The notes under the pieces were generated by a model, which saw only the letters and a list, made by a program, of their open reading frames with translations, ran no database searches and was not told the origin of the DNA. Of a DNA stretch of 64,000 nucleotides, positions 10,723 through 20,891 are shown in pieces. The stretch spans positions 627,501-691,500 of the forward strand of contig JAJOZX010000940.1 in NCBI GenBank assembly GCA_023014485.1. The letters run 5' to 3'. The DNA is from Bathynomus jamesi. Lineage: Eukaryota > Arthropoda > Malacostraca > Isopoda > Cirolanidae. The stretch's first letter is position 1; each line of letters opens with the position of its first letter. A program made the translations under genes and the position numbers.

Positions 10723-11509
10723 TTACTGTGGATTGTAATTGGCTGGCATCTGAGGTGAACTATCTGGTGGGATGTAAATGTTGATTAGTGTTGTGTTGTG
10801 TTTTGCGCGTGTTTTAGTGTTAACTGCCTGTATTTCTATTGTGTTATCTGCTTGGATTGTGTTTGTAATGTTTTGGGTGGCATCAGTGTAGCTAATGCTT
10901 TTACGTATGTAAGTAATGAGTCCACCCCCGTTAACCCCAGTACGATCTTGACGGATCGCCGTGAAGTTAGGGATGGTGGGTGTTTTGTGTGTGCGTTTTA
11001 GTTTTGTTTCATGTATAAGTGCTATGCGAATGTTTTGTTTGTGTATGAATTCCCTAAGCTGCATGATTTTGTTTGTGAGGCCATCTACGTTGTACTGTAA
11101 TATGTTAATATTATACTTCTGTATGTGTCTCATGGTGCTATTGTGTCTATGTCTTTGTGTATGGTGACATGTATAAGTTGTAGTGGGGCCTGGATTAGTC
11201 TTAATGTCGCCGGAGAGTAAGAGTAGTCCGGGGAGCACGCAATTGCTCCCCGTAAATGAAAAAATAGCACGCTGAGAATAGGTCCGGCCCCGGGAGCCGA
11301 TCGGCACTCTGACCGTGCCACGCAACAGGCCGTCGACTGCCAGTCTGGCCAACCGTAGACAGCCCGCTGCACGGAGATTTAAGGAAGTTTGGCCACCAGC
11401 GCGTTGATGTTTTGGTTTGACGTCGCCTCTTCTTCGCGTTGACGTGTCCCCGCTGGAGGATACAGCCATTGTTAGAAGCGTCCTCGTCAGCTGCTAACAC
11501 TTTTTTCAC
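10723..11509 (-). pseudogene. LINE leader, 2A-like peptide and APE endonuclease (copy A)
   Basis: The frame starting near 11509 opens MKKVLAADED... and is basic. Comparison with the second copy shows one extra C at about 11297 that shifts this copy out of frame. The restarted frame gives LPGLLLLSGDIKTNPGP at about 11185-11233, which matches the 2A consensus D-x-E/K-x-NPGP with its hydrophobic lead. It would make the ribosome skip between Gly (11188-11190) and Pro (11185-11187). Next comes the endonuclease start, ILQYNVDGLTNKI and HETKLKRTHK (about 11000-11100), then GGGLITYIRK. Endonuclease sequence beyond about 10723 is broken. The product would nick target DNA to prime reverse transcription. 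Confidence 0.82.
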
Positions 11510-11525
11510 GTTGTTCTAGCTAACT

Positions 11526-11929
11526 GTTCAGAGGTTTTTTATAAACAAATCTCAGTTTTCTGCTCAAAACGGCTCTTTCTAATTTTAAAATTGATTATTT
11601 AAGGAAGGAAGATGTTGACTTCTATTTTGCGGCAACAGTTGATGATATTTATGTTACTTTATTGATTAATGAAAATGATTAGGCTCTTCAAGTTATAAAA
11701 GATTTCTTTCGTAATAACTGATAAATACGAAACAAAACGTTTATGCAAACAGGATGATGATGCTTAGACTACTCAAGTTGATGAAGAGAAGGAGAATTTG
11801 TCGATTTAGTAAAGTATATGATAACATTAATAATATAAAAAAATACAGCTCCGAAAATGCGAATGTTTTCATTATTCTGTCCAACCTCTGTATACCTGTC
11901 AACCTGTCAAAGAGTTGAGTGCGTCGATC
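11526..11929. other. Unassigned stretch
   Basis: AT-rich, with no motif recognised. Confidence 0.5.
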
Positions 11930-12720
11930 TCTCTTTCCGCGAAGATCTTGCTGGTGGTCTCTCCTCTATTCCCTCCTGGTATGATGTTCTAGAGAATTGC
12001 TTTCCTGGGCTCTCCATCTCACACAGCGAGATACACCCAGCTCATCGGGGACTGTCCTGATCGAGGTGACTAGTCTTCTTTTAAATACGTCTACATAGAC
12101 AGTTTATCGTGTTCCTGATGGACTTTGGTAACTGGTCAAATACTCTTGGCCCTCTGACAACAAAACTATTTTTCTTCAGAGTGGAGGGTGGAGGATGTCT
12201 TTCGTATGGTCTTTAGTTTGGGAACACTGCACAGTCTACCTTTCATATTTCCCACTGTTGTTTGGATGGGGATCGGGTTCAGTTTGAAGTTAAGTACTGG
12301 TTCCTTTATTTTTTTTCATACGTATATTATGGTTGTATATCTCTCTTCTTCTTCTTCTTCTTCTTTCCAGCGAGCATAGATTTAATGCACGCAGTCTTTC
12401 TTAATAACTTAGTTCTTTGTAGTCATTGAACTTGGTTGTGAAATTTCTTTTAAATTATCTTCTAGCTTGTTAATTTCTTATTTCTATATGGAGACGATAA
12501 GACTGAGTAGTGTTCCAGTTTTGGCATGATCAGTGTTTTGAGCGAGGGAATCATTACTTTCTCGTCCCTACTGGCGTCCCTTCTTAAATTGCGTCTGTCT
12601 CGTAACTGTTTCTGCCTAATTTGTCGCTATCTGATTTTGTATCTCAAATTTCGCATCGTCGGTCATTATAATTCCTAAGTTATTTGCTTTTGTGTTTATT
12701 TTAATTCTCTCTCTATTTTG
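11930..12720 (-). pseudogene. LINE 3'-terminal fragment (CR1/Jockey-like)
   Basis: On the minus strand around 11980-12150, translation gives GPRVFDQLPKSIRN, VDVFKRRLVTSIRTVPDE and SNSLEH in order. This is the conserved tail after the RT thumb in CR1/Jockey-like LINEs of crustaceans. Compare LPKEVRNLQ, FKNQLDRFLCKVPDQP and SNSLLHQ in the element at 57108-59562. No palm motif survives. The plus-strand open frames here are shadows. Confidence 0.65.
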
Positions 12721-12744
12721 GGTACAATATTCCATATCTCAAGG

Positions 12745-15622
12745 CAGGGGCGTACCTAAAGTATTTGGCACCCGGGGCGGATCCTTCCTTTGGCACTCCC
12801 CATAAATAATTTTAAAATTTAAACACACAGAAAAATATATTATGTTTGCAAGTAGATTTTTAAACAGTACAGTACTGTCATAAGCAAATTGGAAATAAGA
12901 AAAATTCAGGACATTAAAAATTCAGTGAACAGGTAATACTGCATTTTATTTTATATAAAAAACACACAGGAAATCCAGTCTCAACGTTCAGCCTATTCTT
13001 CAAAGGTAAATAGAGAGGATTCACAGTCTCTGCTTTCGAGCCTTAATTTCTGCAAATTGATCAATGACCTCATCAAAATTCACCTTCTTTGCATATTCAT
13101 GTTCATTTGAAAGTAAAGCCAGATTTGTCAATCTTGTCTGACTCATGGTCGAGCGAAAAAAAATTTTTATCAATTTCAATTTGGAAAAACTTTTACATGA
13201 AGCAATAGACACACAGACAGTCAAAAAGAATCTCAAACACAGTGACAAGCTTGGCAAAGATTCACAAAAATCCCATTTCACAATAAACTCCAGAAACTGC
13301 AATGCTGTCCATTTATTTGCCTCTTCAACGCTGATTTTGGCAGCTTCCAAATGCCTCCGAAGTCGTCCAATTTCTACACTGATATCTTCATCAGAGAATT
13401 CATCGAAAATCTGAGTCAAATTTGAATATACTTCCGAAGTTCTTCTTCTGCTGCAACAACCAATGTGTTTGGCTGAATAACAGCGAAGATTGACAGAATT
13501 TGATCCATTGCCTTAGAACGAATCTCCAATTCTTGATGAAAGCGATCAAGACATTCAAACATAGCCATTTTTACTTCCTCTGGCAATGTGAGACCAGCAT
13601 CCTTTGCCATCTCTCCTGGCATCCTTTTTCGGAGCTTTACTCTCCCTCTTCTCTCCATAGAAATGTCCATTTCCTCACACTTTGTAGTTGCATAATGAAT
13701 GACCCTCTCCACAGTTTCATTGCGCTGATCTTCAAGAAACAGTTTTAGAGCTTGGAGCTTCACAATGCACTTTTCAAGGCTGATTCCAACTGTTTGCAAA
13801 TATTTTTGTGTGAGATTAATTTCTTCCAGGACTTCACACCAGAAAGAAAGGTAACTCAAAAAAGAGAAATCACATACAGCAGACAGCAAAATGTGAGCTG
13901 ATCCTCTTGTGTCCACATTTTCTTTGGGATCGCACAGTACTTCAAGGGTTGAGGTCAGCTTTTCAAAATTTGCCTTCAGTTGTTTCACAGCGTCGTAATG
14001 AGCACTCCATCTTGTCTGGGAAAGTCTTTTGACTGTCATGCCTACATTCTCCATCAGCACTTACCATCGATGAGTTGAGACTGAAAAGAAGGAATAGACT
14101 CTCTCCAAGGTTCCAACAAAAGTCACACATGAAGAAACGCTTCCAAATGAGTGCACTCCGCAAAGGTTCAGAGAATGATTTGCACAAGCCACAAACAAAG
14201 CCTTGGGATTAATCTCTCTGATCTTTGACTGAACGCCATGAATCCCAGCCATAGTTGCAGCGTTGTCATATCCTTGACCACGGCACAGGTTTATGTCCAG
14301 TCCATCTCTCTCCAGGTGTCTCAGGATATCCCCTGTGAGCTCAGCAGCAGTCTTTCCGGCAATAAGGAAGAAGCCCAAGAATGATTCCTTTACTTCAACT
14401 TTGTCATATTCAATATGGACGTATCTGATCACTTCACATATCTGATCAGTGTGGGACACATCAGGAGTGCTGTCAAAAAGAATCCCAAAATACTTTGCTT
14501 TCTTGATATCAGCCACTATTTTCTCTTTGACGTAATTCCCCAAAAGGCAAATGAACTCATTCTGAATCTTTGGAGATAAATACGAAGCCACTCTCCTCCC
14601 AGATGGAATAGAATGCTTAATCCTTACAAAATGTTCTTTCAAAACTGGATCATAATTTCACAGCAACTCTACTAATTCCATGAAGTTTCCTTTGTTTGCT
14701 GATGACATGTCCTCTTTGTGACCACGAAAAGGAAGATTCTGCTGAGCCAGAAACAAGGTTACGTCCAAGAGGCGATGTAAAATATCCCTCCATTTCTTTC
14801 TCTCCTTGTCCATTGTTGCTTGATGAACTTGATCAATGGTTTTTTGAAGCTTCAACCCTGCTCCCAAGGTCTTCCATTTCTCCAGGCATGAGAGATGCTG
14901 CTCAGAAGCCTCATGGTCAGACACCTTTGGGTTTAGCTTCCACCATGCTTGAAACCCAGTGACAAAGCTGGATGTTCCATTTCCTTTGTCATCAAGAGCA
15001 AACAGTCTGCAGCTAAACCAAACAAACTTTCTTTTGATGGAGAGTAAACCATCCACGTTCTCAAAACTTTCTCGCCATTTGGCAGAGCCTTATAGAACCA
15101 TGCAGTGGTCAGCTGTCGACTCTTCCCTTTGGATTTCTCTCCTTGTCTTTGAACTGCACTGAAAGGTCCATCCCTATTTTGGAAGGGTTCACTTCCCCTC
15201 TTAATAAGATCAACTCTCGAGTCATTTGGAACCGGGATTGGCCAAGCAGCGACATCAGAATAAATTGAAAATCTATCCGTCTCCTCTTCTTCATCAGAGT
15301 CTTCCTACTGTTGGTGTGGACTTCTGCTGGCGTCTCCTTCCTCTTCATCAGTTTCATTGCTTTTAGGAGATGAATTGCCATCCTCCAATCCTTGCTCTCT
15401 CTCATTTGAATCCCCTTGTGAAGATGCTTCTTGTATTTGCCCTTCAGATTCACCAGGCTGAATATCTTCAGGACTATCTCCTATCGCACTTGATGTTGAA
15501 GGCGTCACATACTTCAAAATTGATCCGGACGTTGCCTGAGCCACCTCTTCTCTTGCCTTCTTCATTTTTCTTTGTTGGAATCCACTGGGTCGATTTCGCT
15601 TCATAGTGGATGTTTTCTGCAA
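12745..15622 (-). pseudogene. hAT transposase, ZMYM1/52-kDa-repressor-like
   Basis: Five minus-strand pieces run in order: an acidic N-terminal region (15305-15622), a TTF-type segment (14658-15056: FQAWWKLNPKVSDHEASEQHLSC), the RNase H-like core (14061-14642), a middle domain (13416-14060) and the C-terminal dimerisation region (13021-13419). The core shows GILFDSTPDVSHTDQ and CRGQGYDNAATMAG, carrying the first two catalytic Asp residues. In the C-terminal motif, usually AERSFSKLKLIK, the Glu-Arg pair reads Cys-Lys (SCKSFSKLKLIK), so the conserved acidic residue is lost. The 3' side ends in a hAT-like TIR, CAGGGGCGTACCTAAAG, at 12745. The partner TIR was not found; a MITE sits just upstream at 15650. 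Frameshifts separate the pieces. Confidence 0.85.
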
Positions 15623-15649
15623 AATTTTAAAATCAAAATGTATAAAACA

Positions 15650-16245
15650 CAGTGGCGACTCGTGGTATAAATGTATGGGGGTGCGATTTCATAAAATTGT
15701 ACGACAACACGGACTCACAATAGGCTAGCGCGAATCCAACTGCCGCTCACAAGAGTACTTGTATTAACATATGCGGCTATGCCAGACGTACAATTCTAGT
15801 TAATTACAAATAATAATAATTTTCAATAAAATACATATAAATGGCTTATATCATTATTACTGAAGTAACTATTAGTAAAAATAAAGTTGTTATTATAAAA
15901 AAATTCGCGATTGTACTTATATTTTCATTACAACAGTAAAATATAATTTATATTTACTTGAGCGAAAAATCTATCGCTCCATTCGGCTGCAATATTATTT
16001 TGTATTAAAACAGCGGTACGCTGTTTGAAGCTATGCTATAAGTTTAGAATATTATGTACTGTATGAAGGCTTACTCAAAATGCCTCATGAATCAAGATAT
16101 GCCACATGAATTTTTAAAATATATTTCAAGAATATTTATTTTAATATCTTAAAATTAATATATTTTTTATCTGTTAAATTAATATTTATCGTTTCAAGCA
16201 AGGGGGAGCGACCGCTCCATCGCTCCTATACGCCAGTCGCCACTG
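15650..16245. mobile_element. hAT MITE, CAGTGGCGACT family, copy 1
   Basis: Terminal repeats CAGTGGCGACT and AGTCGCCACTG are bounded by a perfect 8-bp target duplication, ATAAAACA (15642-15649 and 16246-16253). That duplication length is the hAT signature. It is non-coding and 596 bp long. It matches 16887-17636 in reverse complement but lacks about 155 bp present there. Confidence 0.92.
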
Positions 16246-16310
16246 ATAAAACATGAACATGTATAACAAGCATGAACTATTATGACTTGAAATACATTAA
16301 CTGAGCAAAT

Positions 16311-16370
16311 TGTCTGTTATTATTATTATTATTATTATTCTTATTATTTATTATTGGGGGGGGGGGGGGG
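16311..16370 (+). repeat. (TTA)n microsatellite and G run
   Basis: A (TTA)n run with one interruption is followed by a run of at least 15 G. Confidence 0.9.
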
Positions 16371-16555
16371 TTAAGTGCAAATACGACTCTTTATCAGCAA
16401 GGAATAATGGCCCTTGTTTCGAGGTGGAGGAAAGCCGTAGAAAAGGATGAAGACTATGTGGAAAAATAAAAACTTGTAAAAAAGGTATGTAACTACTTGT
16501 GTACAAGATTTCTGGAACTTACAAGGAAACGTGGAAAGAAAAAAAAAGGTGGGGC

Positions 16556-17706
16556 GAAATATATTGAGTGGCCCTCGTATATTGCTACTTGACATCTTGT
16601 ACTTTAGGACTGTTTCCTTTAGTATATAAAAACACATGTTAGTACCCTGTTTCACTCTAAAGCCAAACTGACTGTCATCAGTCTGCAGGTAAGTACTTAT
16701 CCTATTATACATAGACAACATATTCTAACATCTTAGAAAATATACTGGCATTACATGATATTGGTATCACAGATACTAGCACCCTTATTTTAAATAGCTG
16801 GCAATAATACAACTGACAAAACAGACTGTCGCGAGTACCCATGTATCATACAGCTTGTGAAACACATTACAAGCATAGGTATTATGCAGTGGCGACTGGC
16901 GTATAGGAGCGATGGAGCGGTCGCTCCCCCTTGCTTGAAACGATAAATATTAATTTAACAGATAAAAAAATATATTAATTTTAAGATATTAAAATAAATA
17001 TTCTTGAAATATATTTTAAAAATTCATGTGGCATATCATGATTCATGAGGCATTTTGAGTAAGCCTTCATACAGTACATAATATTCTAAACTTATAGCAT
17101 AGCTTCAAATAGCGTACCGCTGTTTGAATACAAAATAATATTGCAGCCGAATGGAGCGATAGATTTTTCGCTCAAGTAAATATAAATTATATTTACTGTT
17201 GTAATGAAAATATAAGTACAATCGCGAATTTTTTTTATAATAACTTTATTTTTCTATAGTTACTTCAGTAATAATGATATAAGCCATTTATATGTATTTT
17301 ATTAAAATTATTACTTATTTGTAATTAACTAGAATTGTACGTCTGGCATAGCCGCATATGTTAATACAAGTATAGTACTCTTGTGAGCGGCAGTTGGATT
17401 CGCACTAGCCTATTGTGAGTCCGTGTTGTCGTACAGTGGTACATTATTATAGTCAAATTTATTCAACAATTATTTTTATATTTTATTAAAATATTTTTTT
17501 AATACAAATTTATGGCTTCTTTTGACATATAAGTACCGTACGGAAGCACCATGTGATTGTTTATGTACTACAATTCTAAAAATTATAAATTTTATGAAAT
17601 CGCACCCCCATACATTTATACCACGAGTCGCCACTGGTATTATGTGAGGGGCACAACATTTTAAATGTTCTGCTTGTATGTCATCTAAGTCGCAACGTTT
17701 GTTATT
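16556..17706 (-). pseudogene. Old LINE (host of the nest), RT part
   Basis: Minus-strand translation gives KLDNNKRCDLDDIQAEHLK (about 17644-17706), the RT finger motif, then CCAPHIIPMLVM, SVVLLPAI and TDDSQFGFRVKQGTNMC (about 16630-16690). It is interrupted by the hAT MITE at 16887-17636, and its upstream portion lies beyond the hAT element, at 30017-31121. Removing the hAT and one copy of its duplication joins WQAIHK to LDNNKRCDLDDIQ in one frame. Several stops are present, and homology fades below about 16556. Confidence 0.82.
16887..17636. mobile_element. hAT MITE, CAGTGGCGACT family, copy 2
   Basis: Terminal repeats are identical to copy 1, with a perfect 8-bp duplication GTATTATG (16879-16886 and 17637-17644). 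It lies in the opposite orientation to copy 1 and is 750 bp long. The extra segment is about 17436-17590. It inserted into the old LINE. Confidence 0.93.
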
Positions 17707-18179
17707 ATCTAGCTTAGGGATTCTCAAACTGGGGTACGTTACCGTACGTATTAAGGATTCCTGGGGGTATTGGAAGGATGGACAAAATTTACGCTATATA
17801 TATTTATTTCGACATAATTCAAGTGAATATTCTAAAAAAAATTGAAAACGTTTATTCCACTCATTGCCAGAAACTTCTAGAGTTTTTATTTAACGATATA
17901 TAAGTCTCACTGAATATTTCTGCGTTATCAAAGCAGCAGTGTGAAGTGATTTTTTTAAAAATAAATTGACTAAGGAATTTGGTGTCATATATTAATTGTT
18001 TTTCATATTATACTAAAATTAGAATGGCCAAATTTCAATTTTTATTATGAATGTCACAAATGTAGAACTGATAAAAAAAATTGCATCTAGCATGTGTTAA
18101 AAATTGTTATAAAATGTATTTTACTAAAAATGTACTACTGCAGTGTAATTTTAATTTTATTACAATTACAGACATTGTG

Positions 18180-18201
<22 letters not shown>

Positions 18202-18211
<10 letters not shown>

Positions 18212-18764
18212 TTTGTGTTACTTTGTGTGGGTTCGAACGACATATGGAAAAAATAAGCCCTGCTCCAACTAGAGTAGCCTAAACACAGCCTAGGCTACGT
18301 TGAAGATGGAAGACCTAGGCTAAAGATGAACTAGCCTAGCTATGTGTCCATAAACTGGACTTCCATACTCTATTGTTAAACAATTACAGCCGAAATGTCA
18401 GCTTATTTAACCTAAATTTAATAACCGAAAGGAAATTTATGAACTTCCTACCTTGAAATGATATAAAATCTTAAATTTAATTTTTTTACACCAATAATGA
18501 ACTTTTTATTCCGGCTTCTTTCGTCTCTTTCTCGTTGTTCTTATTATGGTTTTTTCTTCTTCCCAAAACCATGTTGCCATTTCCAGCTATGGGATCTTTT
18601 TTCTTTTCATCCCATATTTGTTTCTTCGTTGGTCTTTTTAATTTTTCTCAGCAAGAGTTCAAGTTCTTCTGATTTACTTTTATTGTTATTATTTTTGAAT
18701 GTCAATGTGACTTATCCAAGATTAGGTGGGTCTTCCATTTCGGTACTCCCAAATTTTCCACAGA
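18202..18764. other. Unassigned stretch between TA tract and LINE
   Basis: It follows a (TA)n/(CA)n tract at 18179-18210. A short inverted cluster built on AGCCTAGGCT occurs at about 18273-18335. On the minus strand the 18490-18730 part is lysine/glutamate-rich, but I cannot name it. Confidence 0.4.
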
Positions 18765-19243
18765 CGGTTCATGATCGACCTGCGGTCGACCCCTCTGCAG
18801 CATCCCGCCTCATTTGCGGGATTTGGTGAAGTAAGGAATTGCTGTCTGATCTCCTCCTGCCCTCGTAGCCAGCCACGCATGGCTGGTCAGGGACTTTGCA
18901 CAGGAATCTGTCCAGCTGGTTCTTGAAGTAATTCAGGTCGGTGTGCTGGAGAGTCCTTACTTTTTTCGGTAGGGCATTGAAAAGCTTTGGGCCTCGTTTT
19001 CTGAGGGAATTTTCCATCCTCGTTTTCATGGTCCCCTGTCCCACAGCAGCTGGGACTGTACAAAATCTGACTCTTCTCTCATTCCAGTTTGTTTCTATTT
19101 AATTTCTAAGGTTTGGGACAAAGCCCTCAAGTATTTTCCATATGTATATTATTGTGTACCGCTCGCGCCTTCTTTCGAGAGAGTAGAGTTTCAGGGATTG
19201 TAGTCGAGACCAGTAGTCTTCACCTTCCGTTTCTTCTACCCTA
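18765..19243 (-). pseudogene. LINE 3' part, left of the Academ-like insertion
   Basis: Minus-strand frame: RGPKLFNALPKKVRTLQH, FKNQLDRFLCKVPDQP and SNSLLHQIP, the C-terminal tail of a CR1/Jockey-like LINE. It is closely similar to 57108-57585. The same element resumes at 26421 after the Academ-like insertion, at exactly the point predicted from the uninterrupted copy. Confidence 0.88.
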
Positions 19244-19817
19244 TAGTGGACTGGTCAAATTCAAAAATCGACTTTGAACGGCGTTTTTTTTGTTAATAGC
19301 TGGCACCCATGCTAAATCAATGTACCTGTGGGTGAGGAATAAAATGGAGGTGGATGCCACTCTCACTTTTGGCTTTGAAGGTTATTTTCGAGGTCAAACT
19401 GTGCAAAAAATATTTTCTAATTTTAATTTTTAAAAAATATTCTGAGCCAATTGGTTTGAACAAATGTTTCATTTTGCTACACTTAGTGATAAAGAAGTAT
19501 GATGACACGCTTATTCCATCCGAATTACCAACTCAAGGTCAAATTCAAGTTAATCACGACCGAAATTGTGTTAAAAATTTGTGATTTTTTTATTTTAATT
19601 GGCGAAAAAAAACATTGAGCAAGTCTGTTTGTCAAAACAATTTATTTTAACATGATTAGTGCCTAATAAGTTTGATGGCATGAATTAAGTACTCACAGTA
19701 ACAGAATTATCACAACTAAATCACAAAGCAGTAAATATAGCCCCATAACTATACAGTTTACATACAAGTAACATTTACAAGTTCACCTTTCTTGATGAAC
19801 AGCACCGAAATGCTGCA

Positions 19818-20891
19818 CTAACAGTCACAATTGTGTGGATTGCAATCACTTAAGAACAGAGTTATTAGTTCCTTACAGCACAGTCCAGCTTCTCTCGATT
19901 TCAGCTCGGAAGAGACATAGAGCCATATTTTGGCCTGATATTTTGCCCGCTTGGTATGGAGCTCCAGGGCATCCTTTGTCGGTGGGAGCATTTCCAGAGT
20001 CTTCTTGGCCTTCCCAAAAAGGTGAACTTTGGCGTCATCAACTGTGTGTTGTTTCGGGGTGCCATACAAATGACACACAAACTTCTCAACATCTGCGATA
20101 TCCCCATCTCGACCAATGGCGTGCAACAGGAGTGGGTGGTCACTGAACACCTTACAACACTTCTTTTTTCCATGACCACTGAAGGACGAGACTGTGTCAC
20201 ACCCGGTCAAAGCGTGGAAACTGATCAGGTTGTCCCTGACTGGGGGCGACAAACTCGAATACATCGTGCACGGGGGTAGCATTTTCGGTTCTTGGTCGTT
20301 CCGCACAGCATCCACACTTCAGCGACCTTGGTGCAAACAAAGTGAATCAGCAGCACCATTACATCAGTATCTCTGCACACTACCAGTATTCGTTCATAGC
20401 CCTGGGACGCTGCATCAACATGAGTGAAGGATGAGCCTGGTGTCCGCCTCTTCATGGTTGCTATGCAGTGGAACGTCATGTCACCTGGTTGACCGTACTT
20501 CAGTGGCTTCAGAGAAGCCACCCCCTGTCACCAGCTGACATCTTTCTTGAAGATCTCTGCCCTTCTCAGTGATGAAGTTAGACAGAAACAAGGCTAGGTC
20601 AGCCTTATTTGTATCCAGGGCCATGAAATTTTTCCACACTTCAGGCAGTGGAACTTGTGAGCCATCAATGACTTTCCGAATCGGTTTTTTCTTGCTTGCA
20701 CGCTTTGTCCTGGTAACTGCTTTGGTCGATCCTTCCCCTGCGTACCGATCAAAGATGACATCAACTCTTGTTGTGTGTTCATTGAAATAACTCGTCACGG
20801 CCTTGAAGAACACTTCAGCATAGTCGCCGAATGTCCGACAGCCGCCAGGCTTGCCAAGAGCTTGGATGAGTGCATGGCCATCTATCATCAC
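19818..20891 (-). pseudogene. PIN/FEN1 (XPG)-like nuclease domain of Academ-like element
   Basis: Three frames in order give IDGHALIQALG and VDVIFDRYAGEG (20481-20891), then HEEADTRLILHS (about 20420-20456), RDTDVMVLLIHF (about 20340-20380) and FHALTGCDTVSSFSGHGKKK (about 20170-20224). LPPTKDALELHTKRA and a CNPHNCDC tail follow. The spaced acidic residues and the GCDT...G.GKK segment parallel the acidic cluster and helix-two-turn-helix GCDY..GI.GIG.K of FEN1/XPG nucleases. A role in cutting branched transposition intermediates is plausible but inferred. Frameshifts lie near 20480, 20420 and 20300. Confidence 0.78.

Larger units (their letters stand above)
7979..11523 (-). mobile_element. Non-LTR retrotransposon with 2A-like motif, copy A
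   Basis: A minus-strand LINE of about 3.5 kb. Its 3' end is a (CAA)n tail at 7981-8000, next to GGCTAAACAACAAC. Its 5' end is near 11523, because homology with the copy at 39764-46126 stops at that same point. Protein order is a short basic leader, a 2A-like peptide, an APE-type endonuclease, RT, and a C-terminal Cys/His segment (CQDTPQTIEHIMTDC). Frameshifts at about 11290, 10730 and 9372 inactivate it. It encodes the copying machinery for its own RNA. I place it loosely in the CR1/Jockey/I assemblage. Confidence 0.88.

Noticed and set aside
8366..11167. Plus-strand Cys/Val-rich membrane-like proteins
   Set aside because: These frames are antisense shadows of the minus-strand LINE; the same pattern recurs opposite copy B.
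12745..15622. Host zinc-finger MYM-type gene
   Set aside because: Five frame-broken pieces, a hAT-like terminal repeat and loss of the conserved C-terminal Glu point to a dead transposon.
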